Of a stretch of DNA of 64,000 nt, positions 34,401 through 46,832 are shown in pieces (positions within the stretch are counted from its first letter, which is position 1; each line of letters starts with the position of its first letter). The notes under the pieces are model-generated. The model saw nothing but the letters and a program-made list of their open reading frames with translations. It ran no database searches and was not told where the DNA came from. The stretch covers positions 124,001-188,000 of the forward strand of contig NEEC01000002.1 in the NCBI GenBank assembly GCA_002189035.1, written 5' to 3'. A program made the translations under genes and the position numbers. The DNA comes from Utricularia gibba (taxonomy: Eukaryota; Streptophyta; Magnoliopsida; Lamiales; Lentibulariaceae).

Positions 34401-37400
34401 TCGGTTACCCAACATTAACTTACGATGACGACATACATGAAGACGTTAGTTCAGAGAGGAAACGAAATTTAAGACAAATTACCCTTGGCACTCAAATTCT
34501 TGGTATCCTGCTGCTTGAAATAAAAGCTCCGGTGATCAAGTGACTTGTGGTAATTCTTGGAATATATTTCCGCCCAAACTTTATTGAAATCTACACGACA
34601 CCTAGCCCATTCTTCCTGTTTCTGCTTCAAACGAGTTAATATGACTGGCAAGGCAAGATGAACATTCTTTTTCAAGACATCAACTACATCAAGACCATGG
34701 TCACCATATAAACGTTCAATGCAGCGAAGGTGAAGAGCTAGAGAGAGAGAAAACAGCGAGAAATTAATACAATATACATCATTACAATGGCAAACTTGGT
34801 ATTTAGACTTCATACCTGACAAATGCTCTTCAATGAAAAATGAACTGTTGTTCGTTGTATTTGAAACATTCATGCGATTAACTAGCCCTTCAACACACTT
34901 AACAGTCGCATTCACTGACTCCAGTAACATGTCAAGTTCAAACCTGCAAGATCACCAGTTATAAGCCAATCACTGCATGATCTGTATGTTATGAAGCAAG
35001 CGGTAGGATGGGGCATCGGAAGAAACATTTCAATTGACTGTCACTGTCTAAAGCTTGCGAAGATTGTTTCACTTGAAGCTATACAAAATACCATTTATAT
35101 ATATGGTAATTGAAAAACTAACACCACACAGAATGAACTCAAGTCACAAGATGATACCTATCATCCTCACATTTAAACAAACTTTCTTCATACTGGTTTT
35201 TGCGCATATGCTTAAATGAGTAATCCTCACTTCCTGAAGTTACAGAAACCCAGCGATCATTCAGCACATCATTACCAACCTCTGTCCGTTGGCTTGCCAA
35301 TGGTAAATGGTACTACTTCACAGAAATACCGCATGATGAGAAAAGCATAATTTTTTTTATAAAAATTAAATGAATGAACATACATTATCTGGAAGACGTC
35401 GATAACTTGGAGTGCAGCTCTCACAGTTAGAAAGATCAAGATCTTGAATGGACTTTGCTATGAACTTCTCCTTGCCTCCATATGCAGACATTTTTTGTTC
35501 ATGGATCCCATTGCTAGGAAAGACAACATCTACCTCATGTCTGTACCTGTCTTTGTTATCTACAACTCCGTCTTCACATTTACTGTCCTTGTAATAACCT
35601 TCAGCATCTCCAATAATCTTAAGAGCTAGGTTACTGTGCCATGAACCTCCTGAAATACGAAAATAAAAAATTATTGATATCCATCTCCTAAAAAGGCCTT
35701 GCAACAACCCTTAAGAATTTTTTTTTTTTCCTATTGCAAATATAATGCAGATGAAAGGAAAAGCAAGTCCGTAGGCAACCAAAATCAGATATGTTTACCA
35801 GTCTTCTCAATGTGAGTAATAAAGTCTTCACATGCCACCATAAGATCTGGATGCCTTTCTGCAATACTTGCAACCTGACATGAAAGAAAATTGAATGCAG
35901 CTTAACTGATTGTGGACTAAAGTTGGCAATAAATATTCACGTATTCATTCAGAAATGCGATAGATTGAAAATTCTATAATCAAATCCTTGAAAAATATGT
36001 GATTCGGTAATGATACAGTAGTATAAGCAAGAGATCGTAGGAGAGTATTAAAAGGGAAATCACAAGTTTTCGAAACTGGGAAGCAGCGCAAATTTTGCTT
36101 CTGTATGAACGTATGCAATCCAAAATCTTCTCATACTTTTCTGCACCCTGCAACACTTCTTTCACCTTCTGACAGAAAGCTGACTCAGGATCATGGGCTG
36201 CTGATCAGGGACAATAGTTGTTAAGTACATATTCCCATGCAACATTCTGATAAGTTGATGCTGTGTTGCAGCAGTGACATAAGTCAAAGAGACTCTCTTG
36301 TATATTTCACATCCCTATATGCATATTCTCGCAGGGATTTGCTTTTTGAAAAAAAAAAGAAAAAAAGAAAACCTTGGAATTTCAAATATGCAAACCATTA
36401 AAATAACTTAAGAGAAATGAACAAACCATCAATCTTACTCCATGTCCATTTAGAAGATAATAATCAACGCAGAAAAGATGGGAAATAAACATTAAAATTT
36501 GCATATTGGCATTAAAAAAACAACCCAAAAAATTCTCTACCTTGATGATATTGAATCTCAAACTCATTTTTCCCTATTTCCTCTTTACACACTTGTTTTT
36601 CAGCATTATACAACTGCTCCTTATCAGAGGAACTTGTGTCCTGGCCACAGAGAAATGAAACCTCGGGCTTCTGCAACAAGGAAGTGAGAGCATTAAGCCT
36701 TCAAAATTATGAAGCATTAGCATGGCATCAAAAAAGAGAAACTACCTTTTCAACTGCAGTAGGCGTCCTTATGCTTGTTACATGGAGTCGAGAGTGGTTA
36801 GATGCATCACCAGAGATATCAGGTAAAAAGTGTACGAAATCTACAAGAAGATCATTGTGACCATCAAACAGTAGAGAGACCTGAAAAAAAAACATCAATG
36901 AATCAAAATTCTTGACTTCTGTAACTCCTAGAAGTTTTAATAAACATCTGGCATGAATATGAACTATATCATACCTCGTGAAAAATATCAGTCAGGGACA
37001 TTTCTTTTCCACGCATGCTCTTCAAAATGTCAAGGAAAGCTGTTGGCACCTTATCCTTGCCTTGAAATCTTTCCTAAGATTACATCAACATGGCTTAATC
37101 GATAAGACTGTTCAAATAATGTCAAGAAGGGAGAGGCATAAACTTTCATCTCTCTCACCCTGATATTGGTCAAAAAGCTCAATGCTTTATCGAGGAGGGC
37201 AGCCTTCTTTTTCTGAAGCAGTTCCCCATCTGAAGGGAGGGTGATTTTATATTCCCTTGGCAGAAAGTTATTGAAACCCAAAACCAAGTCCTCATTTCCT
37301 TTAAGAAGTTCCTTTACTTTTGATATAACGCCAAATGAACTAACTCTACAAAACAAGGCAAAATAAGATTTAGAAATGACGGCAATGCGGCAAGCACAAC

Positions 37401-37587
37401 TTTCACAAGGTTTGAATTTCATAAGCTTCCACCTCTGAGCCTTGAAATCTTTCAAAACTGTCATAAACTCATCATACTTATCCTCCCGGTCTTTAAAACT
37501 TTCCTTCACAGTTCTAAGGTATGTCAATGCATCATTCATTGTGAACTTCGTTGCACCATTGGGTGTCAGCATATTTGCGGCCCCCAT
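31459..37587 (-). CDS. SIN3-like (SNL) histone deacetylase corepressor
   Basis: Nuclear scaffold that bridges DNA-bound repressors to histone deacetylases. I can follow 20 exons with GT-AG ends: 37587-37433, 37345-37159, 37073-36975, 36880-36746, 36670-36541, 36200-36064, 35874-35799, 35649-35384, 35312-35158, 34943-34816, 34737-34483, 34074-33676, 33578-33405, 33319-32811, 32646-32546, 32481-32343, 32244-32092, 32007-31839, 31800-31664 and 31587-31459. The sum is 3,633 bases (1,210 residues), with no frame break. Domains in order: PAH1 ([20 protein letters not shown]), PAH2 ([20 protein letters not shown]), a PAH3-like segment and the HDAC-interaction region with [20 protein letters not shown]. 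An acidic linker and the conserved C-terminal domain ([16 protein letters not shown]) follow. Arabidopsis SNLs are longer at the N-terminus, so an upstream exon may be missed. The exon 18/19 junction is the least certain. Confidence 0.9.
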
Positions 37588-39698
37588 CCTTTATTTCCAA
37601 TAAAATGTGTTAAAATAAAATCATATATCAGTTGCGAAAGTGCTACTGACGGTTGCTATCAGCGAATGACTCAAATAGTACTCTCTACGAATCCAATTGA
37701 TTGAGACTCTCCAACATAAACAAGAAACATAACTAGGCTGAATCAGTCTGCTGAAGAAAAAGGCTATCTAAAGATCAACAAAACATGAAACTTACTGCTA
37801 TGGAAAGATAACCTCTGGGCGCCAGGCCTGACAACCATGAGATCACCACCCTCTGCAGACCATTTTCATACCGCGCTATCCCCTCCTCAAAAAAAAAAAA
37901 AAAAAAGAAAAGAAAAAAAAAAGAAATTCTTGATCCTGCCAAAGACGCAAAACCAACCCAAAAAACCAAATCAGATACCAGGTAACTAAAGTTATATCTA
38001 TGAAGCGTCATACATGAGTAAAACGGTAGATAGATCAAACTCGATCCCCACCCACCACCAGATCACACCATCTATTTAGTAAAAGAGTCAATACAGAACC
38101 CAATGAATGAGCGCTACTTTAAACATGCGGAACTGAAGCAACCTCACAGTTTCCACCCCGGGGAGTCCTCGGGTAAATACTTCCTTCCAACTCTCCGCGA
38201 AGCAACTTGCGTATACAAAGCAAAAATCGCTCGTATTGTATATGAACCGAGGGTATACCTATCCACACCCTCGTTGGATTTGTATGAAAGAACCGGCGAC
38301 GCGGTATATGTTACTGGCCAGCACCACGGTAAAAAGGTGTAGAAAAAAAAAAAAAACTCTCTTCCTTTTTTCTAAAAAAACATAAAGTATTTTATAATTA
38401 CATAAACTAACTTTAATTATTGTAATATCTTGCGGTTGTTATAAATAAATTATTCGATTCATATTTCATACCCACCCATTTCTGTGAATGGGATGGATCC
38501 ATACCTATTTTGACGATTTAAAAAATTCGAAAACATACCTCATAATTCACTCTATTGGCCTCTTTATTTTTAGAAAGTAATGTATGCTTTTAGGTTGCTG
38601 CTAGAAATTCCCTTTATGAAGCATCAATTTTGGAAAGTGGGCACTGGATCGTCCATCAAATGGGCCCACGCTCCACCATATGGGCCTAGAGCTGTAAGCA
38701 GTCCATTAGAATGGGCCCAACCCAACAACACAGCCTTATACAAGAGTTCCTCAAAGTGGGTAGGCTAGCCCACAGTTACATGCCTCCTCATATCATATAA
38801 ATCGAACTTATTGGCTTAAATTCGAATCGTTTTAAAATAGAAAAAATAAATTATGATTCAATTATAATTCATAAAAATGATTAAATTAAAATTTAATTTT
38901 GATAGTTTTCATTTTACAAAAACTGAACGATTAAAATCATGATTTGAACCACATTTAAATTTTTAGAATCGTACAAACGATTCATATTTTTTTTTTTGAC
39001 GATTTAAAACAATGTTCGTACCAATTGAGCCTTTATTTTCTCTTTTTATCCCGAAGGAGTGATGCACTGAACTTGCAAAAAAACCACAAGGATTGGACAT
39101 CACTCATCTCCAATCCACAAAAAAAAAAAGAAAAAAAAAGAAAATCTTTAAGAATCCGAAAAGGGCAGGAGATGACGATGGCTTATCCTGAGAGGCCGCA
39201 GCCACAACTAGAGGCTATGGAGGGAGAGGATATGCCTCGGAATATTCCATTCCAATGGCTCTAAGGCCTTCACCACTACCACCGTTACTTGATATGTTTC
39301 GATTGATTACACGCGCCCCTTTTGTTTCTCGAATCTTCTTTCCAAACCAAAGAATAAACTGTGTTTGAGGATTAGAATTATTATTAAATGGGAAAAATGA
39401 ATTTTAAAAGCGGGCGCGTGGCGTGCCGTTAATTAATTTGTTTTTTGTTTTCGGAAATGAATCAATTATCGGTGACCGTTAAATTGTGGAGTCTGGGTGG
39501 CGACATAGAACAGCACCGGATATTTTCCATTTCGCCCAATCTGACCGACAACGATATCAGAATTTGGACGGTGGACAGCAAACGGACAAAAATCCGAGGG
39601 GCTTCCTTTCGTTTCGTGGTGGTGTTCGCCTCCATTCTTGAAGAGACATCTATCTTCCCTTTTTCCTTATCTGCGCTTTCTTCGACTTCTGTGAAGTC
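37588..39698. other. intergenic between SNL and MYB genes (divergent)
   Basis: Upstream region of two divergent genes. Contains an A-rich tract at about 37887-37922, AT-rich sequence at 38340-39010 and A-runs near 39118. An SNL leader exon is likely but not located. No other gene recognised. Confidence 0.45.
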
Positions 39699-40713
39699 AT
39701 GGCGGATGTCGAAGGTAAATGCTCCGAGGACGACGGGGAGAAGGGATTTATGTTGTTCGGCGTCAAGGTGTTGACGGAAGGATCGTTTAGGAAGAGCGCG
39801 AGTATGAACAATCTGGCTCAATTCGATTCGCAGCCGCGCGATTCCAACACCGATGATGCCGCCGGATATGACTCCGACGACTTAGTGTACCCCTCCGCTG
39901 GGAATCGCGAGCGGAAAAGAGGTGTGTTGAATTAATTTCTTCCACATCTGATTCGTCTTTTTTATATGGTTTCGTATTGGAAATCAGGGGTGCCGTGGAG
40001 TGAGGAGGAGCACAGACTCTTCTTGTTGGGGTTGCATAAGGTAGGAAAAGGCGATTGGAGAGGGATTTCGAGGAATTACGTGAAAACAAGAACGCCTACT
40101 CAGGTTGCTAGCCACGCTCAGAAGTATTTCCTCCGCCGGAACAACCATACCCGGCGCCGCCGGAGGTCTAGTCTCTTTGACATAACAACCGATTCGGTAA
40201 CTATCCTTTTGTTGCGGGTTTACGAATCACGATATCCTTCATTCGGATTTCATCCCAAATTGCGGGTTTTGCCGTGATCAGGTTACAGTTGAAGAACCAA
40301 TGCTGGAAGATACTCCAAACTCAGATCAGAACACAACGAGCACCTTTGCGAATCCTCCAATACCTTCTTTTCCGGTGGTAATCAATCCTGTTCCTGTTCC
40401 TGTTCCTGTTCCATCAAACCTGGCATTCCCCCAACTCAATCAACTCAGCAATTCCCCTAAGCCCATTAGGCCAATTCCTATACTCCCCCCATCCTCCAAT
40501 CTCGCAAATCTGAGCCTAAACAGGACCACAACCATACTCCCTACATCGTCTCTGCCTCTCAGTACGAATGTTCCATCCCCACAGTCGAATCAGGAACAAC
40601 AACAGCAACCTTCGAGTCAGCAAGCATCTCCTGCTCGACGTGCATCAGCCTTCCAAGCGATCCCAGGTACCTTTACGGAGAGTGGCGGCGACGGCATCAT
40701 AAGCGTTGCTTGA
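39699..40713 (+). CDS. MYB-related transcription factor, SHAQKYF class (MYBD/At1g70000-like)
   Basis: Nuclear single-repeat MYB of the CCA1-like/I-box-binding group. Three exons, 39699-39921, 39988-40196 and 40282-40713, give 864 bases, 287 residues. The N-terminus has [20 protein letters not shown], a conserved repression-type/LFGV motif. The MYB domain spans [20 protein letters not shown] and [20 protein letters not shown] and ends in HAQKYFLRR, followed by a basic [13 protein letters not shown] stretch. The C-terminal half is Pro/Asn/Gln-rich with a VPVPVPVP run encoded by a GTTCCT repeat. There is no CCHC knuckle at the N-terminus, unlike MYBS3/KUA1, which points to the MYBD-like branch. 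Confidence 0.9.
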
Positions 40714-41154
40714 TAGGGAGCTTGTTTGTCATCACTCATAAAGTGATAGATCCCTGAGATGGGAATTGAAGGTGTTGGTTCTAAGTATCTGTATCACAAT
40801 TGTGATTATTGTATCCTGTTGTACGGACTAAGAATTCAGGGGATCCAGCTATGGCTTCTTCCCTGCTTCAGTTCTCTGTAAAGTCAATGGTATCTGATTC
40901 ATAGGAAGACAGAAGAAGAAGAAGCTTTCAAAGTGAATCGTCCAGCAGGCATTGAATCGTAATATATTAAAATAATAAATAAAAAATAATAGTAGTGTAA
41001 CACGTGGAGTGGTCAAAGCAGGGGTAGTAGTGAAAAGTAGTAGAGATTTTAGGGACTGGGTTGTAAATTGAGGGAAGTAAGTGGGAGATCTGTGAATTAC
41101 TGTAAATGCTGGATCTATGAGGAACCAAGAAGAGAGCCAACTACAGAGGCGAAA
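40714..41154. other. intergenic
   Basis: MYB 3' region and the leader of the next gene; nothing else seen. Confidence 0.4.
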
Positions 41155-42561
41155 ATGGTGCAGTTGAGAAGGACACCGTTGATCCCACCTTTTGTCTTCC
41201 TCGTAGTTTTAGTTGTTTGTGTGACGGGCTTGTACGTTTGAAACATTTCTTCTTTGTTCGAAGATTGGATTGTTTACCTGGTGGAATTCCATGATTTTTG
41301 TTTGGTGAGTTAGGATCTATTGAATGAATTGCTTCTATAATGGCAGGGAAGCGGGATTTGTTGCTGGAAGAAGCCTCAAGAGTTTCAAGGAGATACCCGT
41401 TGGAGGAAACGTCACATTCGAATGCTCACCTTCGGGTCCCTGTGTGCCGTGCTCTCGCGCTGAAAAGGTCATACATTTACTCTTCTTATCACTTCAAGTT
41501 TTTGATGCAGTGTGTAATTTGTAGCTTCTGCACCTTCCCGTAATGAATACAATGACTTTGACTTTGGTTATCATATTTTTTTTCTGTGCAATCATCCCAT
41601 GGTGGTTCTTCTATCTGTCTTGGGCGTCCTGAACGATAAGCTAATTGAGGCCTAAATTTACTCCATTTATGGTTGATTTGAAGAAATTGTCTTTTTGTGC
41701 AACTTTAGGTCTTCATGGGTAGATTTGAAGTCAGGCATTAGTCTGCTTTCATTATAATTTTTTCATGGTAGATGTGTGGTGTCCTGCAATGAAGTCTTTG
41801 AGGCGCCCCTTCGTTTTGTCTAAAATTTTTGATCCCCTCGATCAGCGTGAGGTGAAGTATCGGTGTGGAGAAACTGGATATCGTATCCGTTTGAAATGTT
41901 TACCCTCATCACCTGAGTCCAAGGATGCTGAGGACACAAAAGCCAAAGGCAGACGTTTTACTCTTGAGAGAGCAGATATGGGAAATAATCAGCATGATAT
42001 TAAGATCTCTACAAGGGGAATAAGAAGATTGCAAGATGATACATCGGAGTCAGGTGGATCTAGGGGTTATGCCACTTACAGAAGTTGTATTCCTATTGTT
42101 GATGCAGAAAGAATTTCTGTACTCACCTTTGAGGTTAGTTCACGTATCCACCCCTCTCCTGCAGAATAAGTAGATGGCTTCTTCTTGTTAAACCAAATAT
42201 ACTGTGCAGCAGCTTTAATTGTGACTATCAATGGCGAATGAAATGCTAGTATTCTTTTTCAAGGATTTTAGTGAAAATTAGTGGTGCTTTTGCTGGTTGG
42301 ACATAGGCCTATAATTTCAGTATAAGCTGTATAACGCAAAATAAAACCATGTGCTTTGTTGGTTCAACTAGATTTCATCTTTGGTTTCCTGCATGCTGGA
42401 TGCAAATCATCTGATTTATTGTAGCCCCTACGTTTCTTTTCATTCTAAGTTTCTTTCTTCAGGTATTCATGCTGGCGTTGCTAGTGAGCAGTGGCTCGTT
42501 TATCTACTTCAGACGAAATCGTGGTGCACAAATGAGGATGCCAACAAATCCTAGATTTTAA
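41155..42561 (+). CDS. unknown single-pass membrane protein, 194 residues
   Basis: Four exons, 41155-41231, 41347-41467, 41846-42133 and 42463-42561, splice cleanly to 585 bases. Residues 1-26 are a signal peptide or anchor (RRTPLIPPFVFLVVLVVCVTG). The luminal part has a Cys-rich motif, FECSPSGPCVPCSRAEK, then KYRCGETGYRIRLKC, so at least five cysteines could form disulfides. A charged, Ser-rich middle follows. Near the end is a transmembrane helix (VFMLALLVSSGSFIYF) followed by a short basic tail RRNRGAQMRMPTNPRF. The layout is that of a type I membrane protein of the secretory pathway. I recall plant proteins with this CPCSRAEK pattern annotated only as unknown, so I assign no function. Confidence 0.82.
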
Positions 42562-43124
42562 GGAAAGACCATTGCATCTTTATACAAATTCAGGCTGTAG
42601 GTAGCTTTTTAAAGTTAAACTCAAGCCATTCTCTTCATGTCAAGAACAGCCTTTTTTTTTTTCCCTGGGCGACCCCTCAAGTCAAATTGCATCCCAAATA
42701 CCATTACTTCAGGTGCAGAAGTTGGAATTTAGTGCAGGTAATTCTTGAAAGTTTCATATACCCAAGCCTCACTCATTTAATTGCTGTCCTTATATTTGGT
42801 GAGCTTTTCTTGTAAGAGTGATATCATGTTTTGCTTGTTGGATATTGTATGAAATATGAAAATAAGATGGAAAGATTTTGCCTTCTGTTACTTCTTTTTC
42901 TTCTACCTAAACAGGAAGTACTTACTGTTCTAATCCTGCGATGGGCTATAAACAGATTTCGAAAGTAGATTCTGGGAAAGCGTTCTGCTAATGAAGCATC
43001 GAGCACAACAGATATATGAGAACCCAACGGAGTACAGGTCAAACTACTAGATGCCCACAAGCAATGGACGCGAAAACTTTACACTAAAAGAATAATGCTG
43101 ATACTCAAACCAGATGCAAACCTT
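42562..43124. other. intergenic
   Basis: 3' region of the membrane-protein gene. No gene recognised. Confidence 0.4.
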
Positions 43125-43450
43125 TGGTGTTGCTATTACTCGTGTCAGGCCCAATTTGTCAAGGGGCCGGATTGAACTGGAGAATTCTTGTCCTACAGGT
43201 TGGGAAAAACATTAGTATACTGCGAATGTAGTTCAATAAAATTCTCTGATGGACTGACCTGACACCAGTTGTAAGCCTCCATGACCAACTGGTGTGCCCT
43301 TGATATAAAGGTGAAGCCATTGATGTGATCGAACTGTGCAGCTATGTCCTGTCCGAAGGTATAGCCATAGCCAGCCCATCGATCATCTGGGTCGGACCAC
43401 AAGTGATAGGAGATCGCACATTGGTCCTTCGTGTGGAACACAGATGCATA
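43125..43450 (-). pseudogene. PP2A catalytic-subunit pseudogene fragment
   Basis: The minus strand encodes [18 protein letters not shown] then [20 protein letters not shown] and [10 protein letters not shown], clearly the C-terminal half of a PP2A-type Ser/Thr phosphatase. The normal DDRCGWGISPRGAGYTFGQ has lost about nine residues. A GTCAGT donor follows WCQ at the position of an exon end. Beyond the remnant intron, 43190-43138 encodes ILQFNPAP, a stop, then QIGPDTS, matching the terminal FLQFDPAPRQIEPDT; the arginine codon has become TGA. Retention of an intron boundary means it came from a DNA-level duplication, not from a processed mRNA. The catalytic N-terminal half is absent. Non-functional. 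Confidence 0.88.
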
Positions 43451-43791
43451 GACATGGCCTATACTTCTGGAAATTGAAAATCCAATCTTTTTCATCAGAA
43501 GTACTGCGCACACTAGCCTAGAAAAAGCTGGTACTCCTAAATGAACCCACTAACCTTATGTGCGTTCGAATCCAGCCCATAAGTTTGAAGCGGAACAATT
43601 TGTTCTGCGCCAATTTAAAGGAAATTCGAAAAAATCATGTTTTCCTATTTAAAACGCATTGTTTTTTGTTTCACCTACGAATAAACAAATATGTACTCGC
43701 TCGGGCTGAAACACAGCCCATTAAATCTTTTTGTTGTATGGCCCAATTAAGCAGAAAAGGTCCATCAGGTATAAACTCATGAACCTCATCC

Positions 43792-46428
43792 TTAGGGGCG
43801 TGGAGAAGATGCAGACCTCGCCGACGGTGACTGCGTTGGGCTACCGCCGTCGAAGTTTGATTGGCCCAACAGGATTTTCATGGCGACTTGGGCGGCTTCA
43901 GCGAACCATTCATCCTCAGGAAGAACGCTACAAGAAAAACAAAAAAAAAAAAAAAAAAAAAAACATTGAATGATATTATAGACAACCGAGCGAAGCTATC
44001 GGAATCATGAGCAATTTCGAGAAGCCGAACCTGTATGGATCGATTCCATGTGCTTTGCTGACTGCGTCCATGGCTCTTTGGATGATGTTCTTCATCACTT
44101 GATGAAGGTTCCGGGACAAGTATCTTCCTTGAGAAGCGAAGAGGATCACGAACTCCATGTCTAAGTAGAACTGCAAGAATTAACGGAGGTATTACCGCGA
44201 ATTGTTCGATGAAATGCTTGAGACTGGAGCCAAATGAGTTTTAACCTGTTGGAGCCCAAGAGGGCCTAATGGCCTGTGCCCAGATTCTATCTCGTCCCAG
44301 AAGTTGTGGTCATCGGAGAACCAGAGGATAACTGTTTCTGTTAGTCTCATTAGTAGAACTGTGGCGAATCTCTCTCGTCCAACGAAAATGTCGGATGCAA
44401 TCGCCGCCAACCGAGTTAACTTCACGAATAGCTCCTTCAGCGATTTGGAGTTCAATCAGTTAGTGCAGTGAGATAGAAATTTTCCAACTGGGGAGTAACC
44501 TTGTCACCTGATAAATCTGTGATGGAAACCATTCAGGTTCTTCTTTTGCTTCATCCATGGAGATGTACATTTCAGCGCTGAGACGAACCCCTCCGTCGTC
44601 TGTGAAAATGAGTTCGAGGGCATGTTCACGGCAGAAGCTATCTCTCAGCTGGTCAACAAGCCGTTGAAGTCGCCGTTTCAGTTCTCTTTGTTCCGGTGCG
44701 CGTTTCTCTGAAGCCCGACGTTGCTGGTCATCGTTCCTATAACCAGGGGAGAGTTTCAGGGTGGCGCGTGGGAGAAGCTCATCTGCTAATATCAAAGCGT
44801 TGGCAAGCAATGAAATCTGTTGTGATTCTGTCTCCGCTGCCTTGACAATTCTCCTTCCTGGTCCGTCAATGTTCTCCGTCTCTACGGAACCTGGAAATGC
44901 AGTTATCATCATGTTAACATAGGAGTTGAACGATTGCATCACTCCCTCCAAAGCTTGCTCCGATAGCTGCAGAATTTCAAGGGATCCAATATCTTCACAG
45001 AGCTCCTGAACCATGGTGTTGAATCTGTGGCCACTGCTCAACAGCTTCTGCAATGAGCTTCCTCCAAGAATCCCACTGCCCCAAGAACGCCCGGAGACCG
45101 GCGTATGGACGAGGGACCAGTCATCAGAAGCAGCAATTGCCGCGGTACTGAGATCGATTCGCTTCAAGTTGGCCGTCAGAGCTTGGTCCAGTATAGGCCT
45201 GAATATTCTGAGTAGAGTAGGGCAAAGAGCCAGCCCACGGTCTTCTAACAACGCGCAGTGTCCTAAGCAGATGTGGGCACTCTCAGCAACGATTCTCAGA
45301 CACCCTGAAGCTGCCGGAATCGCAATCACATTCTTCTTGATCAACTTGGCGAAAGCCTCAGTTTGATTAACGGCCCATGAAACTAGCTCCGATGTGAAAG
45401 CGGGCTCATCGTCAAATACAGCAAGGGAATCATTTGCAGCCTGAGCAAGCGCTGAGAAAACCAAATGGGAAAGCGCGGTGACGTAGGCTGTTCCCTGAGA
45501 ATTCGTCGTGGGATTTAATCTCTGGATATTACGGTGGAGCTTCTGCTCATGTGATTTGAGAAGCAGAGTATGTGCTCTTGGCCCGTCGCCTAGTTTTTTC
45601 ATCACCTGAACCGACGCCCGGAGCTCGAATCCGTTTGTGGATGTTTGAAACGTCGCTTCCGCCAGCTTCTGCCGGTTCTCAAGTATCAACTTCTGCAGAG
45701 ATAGCAACACTGCCGTGGTTAGTGATCGGTTCTCTCTAGCCTCCGTCAAGGTTTTCTCGGCTTCGTCCAGCGCTGACAATGCTTCATCAAACCTTCTCTC
45801 TGCCAGAAGAACATCGATCTCCTCCGTAAACTGCGACAACCATTTCTCGAATTTCCCCGGCTGTCGTTCCACGAAATCCACGTCTGCGGCGTCTGAATCA
45901 TCCTCCCCGTCGCGCAGTGACTCCACACGTACACCGTCGGCGATTCCGTGAATCATATTGGCGCGTGAGGACAGGAGATTCTTCAACAAAACGAGCTCCC
46001 CCTCCAGGTCAGAAATCTCCTTTGATGTCCTCCAACACACAAAGAAAACGATATCAACTCCCATGGATCAAAATTTGCAGAACCGTAACATCATACCTGA
46101 TGAAGGAGGCGTAATTGGCGTACACACTTTTCCTCATTTCTTCCGCAGAAGCCTTCTTCAACCCGACTAGGTAAATGCACAGTCGCCTGATTTCCTTGAA
46201 TCAGCAATTCATACAAATTGTTTTCAGATCCAGGCTGAAACGCGTAGATCCTGGGAACGAAAAATGAGAAAGAACCTTCTCGGACATGCCGCCACAGTGA
46301 GTATTAACATAAGATTGCGGATCAAAGTTTGAGGATTTGAAAACTTTCAGCTTGTCGCTCAGCGTCACTTCTCTCTCGAAATCAGCCGAGTCCGATTCTT
46401 TGCTCGACGCGAATGATCCTCGTTCCAT
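43792..46428 (-). CDS. EXO84B: exocyst subunit EXO84B
   Basis: Component of the octameric exocyst, tethering secretory vesicles at the plasma membrane and growing cell plate. Six exons, 46428-46276, 46194-46097, 46029-44508, 44434-44246, 44170-44031 and 43927-43792, give 2,238 bases, 745 residues, close to Arabidopsis EXO84B. The N-terminus FASSKESDSADFEREVTLSD and then KLKVFKSSNFDPQSYV is diagnostic. It is followed by LKKASAEEMRKSVYANYASF and RTSKEISDLEGELVLLKNLL (Vps51-like coiled coil), then the cullin-repeat-like helical body with FDEALSALDEAEKTL. The later part has FVGRERFATVLLMRLTETVI and RPLGPLGLQQ. All junctions are GT-AG and no frame break is seen. A PP2A relic lies just downstream. 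Confidence 0.95.
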
Positions 46429-46832
46429 CTTCCAAGAAACTCCTCTTCAGAAATCTCAAAATCCGGAGATCACGGTCGCCACTCTCGTCTCCGTTTCCGT
46501 CCGCTTCAAGGCAGAAACTTTGGTCCCTGGAAAGTTGGTTGCAGGAAATCAACAGACGCCCGTCCTCTCGGATCAATTCAAATTCCGGAAAATGGGCAAT
46601 AACGGTTTGCATTTTCTTATGCCAGGCCCAAAAAGATTGACCAGCCCAAGCCCAAAACGAGGGAATGCCTGTTTATTATATACTATTGAGTGAAGTCTCC
46701 CCGTCTGTACACAAACGCCAAACCAGGAACAAGGAACACACATGGCGACAGGTTATTGAGGCGAAACACAAGATGACTGATACAACAACTCACTGCCCCG
46801 CAGGCCTGTGGTAGCACAGGCTTCAGGATTGT
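46429..46832. other. intergenic between EXO84B and PLP genes
   Basis: EXO84B leader and promoter plus the 3' end of the twin-LOV gene. Nothing else recognised. Confidence 0.4.

Noticed and set aside
37775-37838. Possible SNL leader exon starting MVVRPGAQRL with a GTAAGT donor
   Set aside because: Its phase does not join the PAH1 exon; kept only as a possible non-coding exon.
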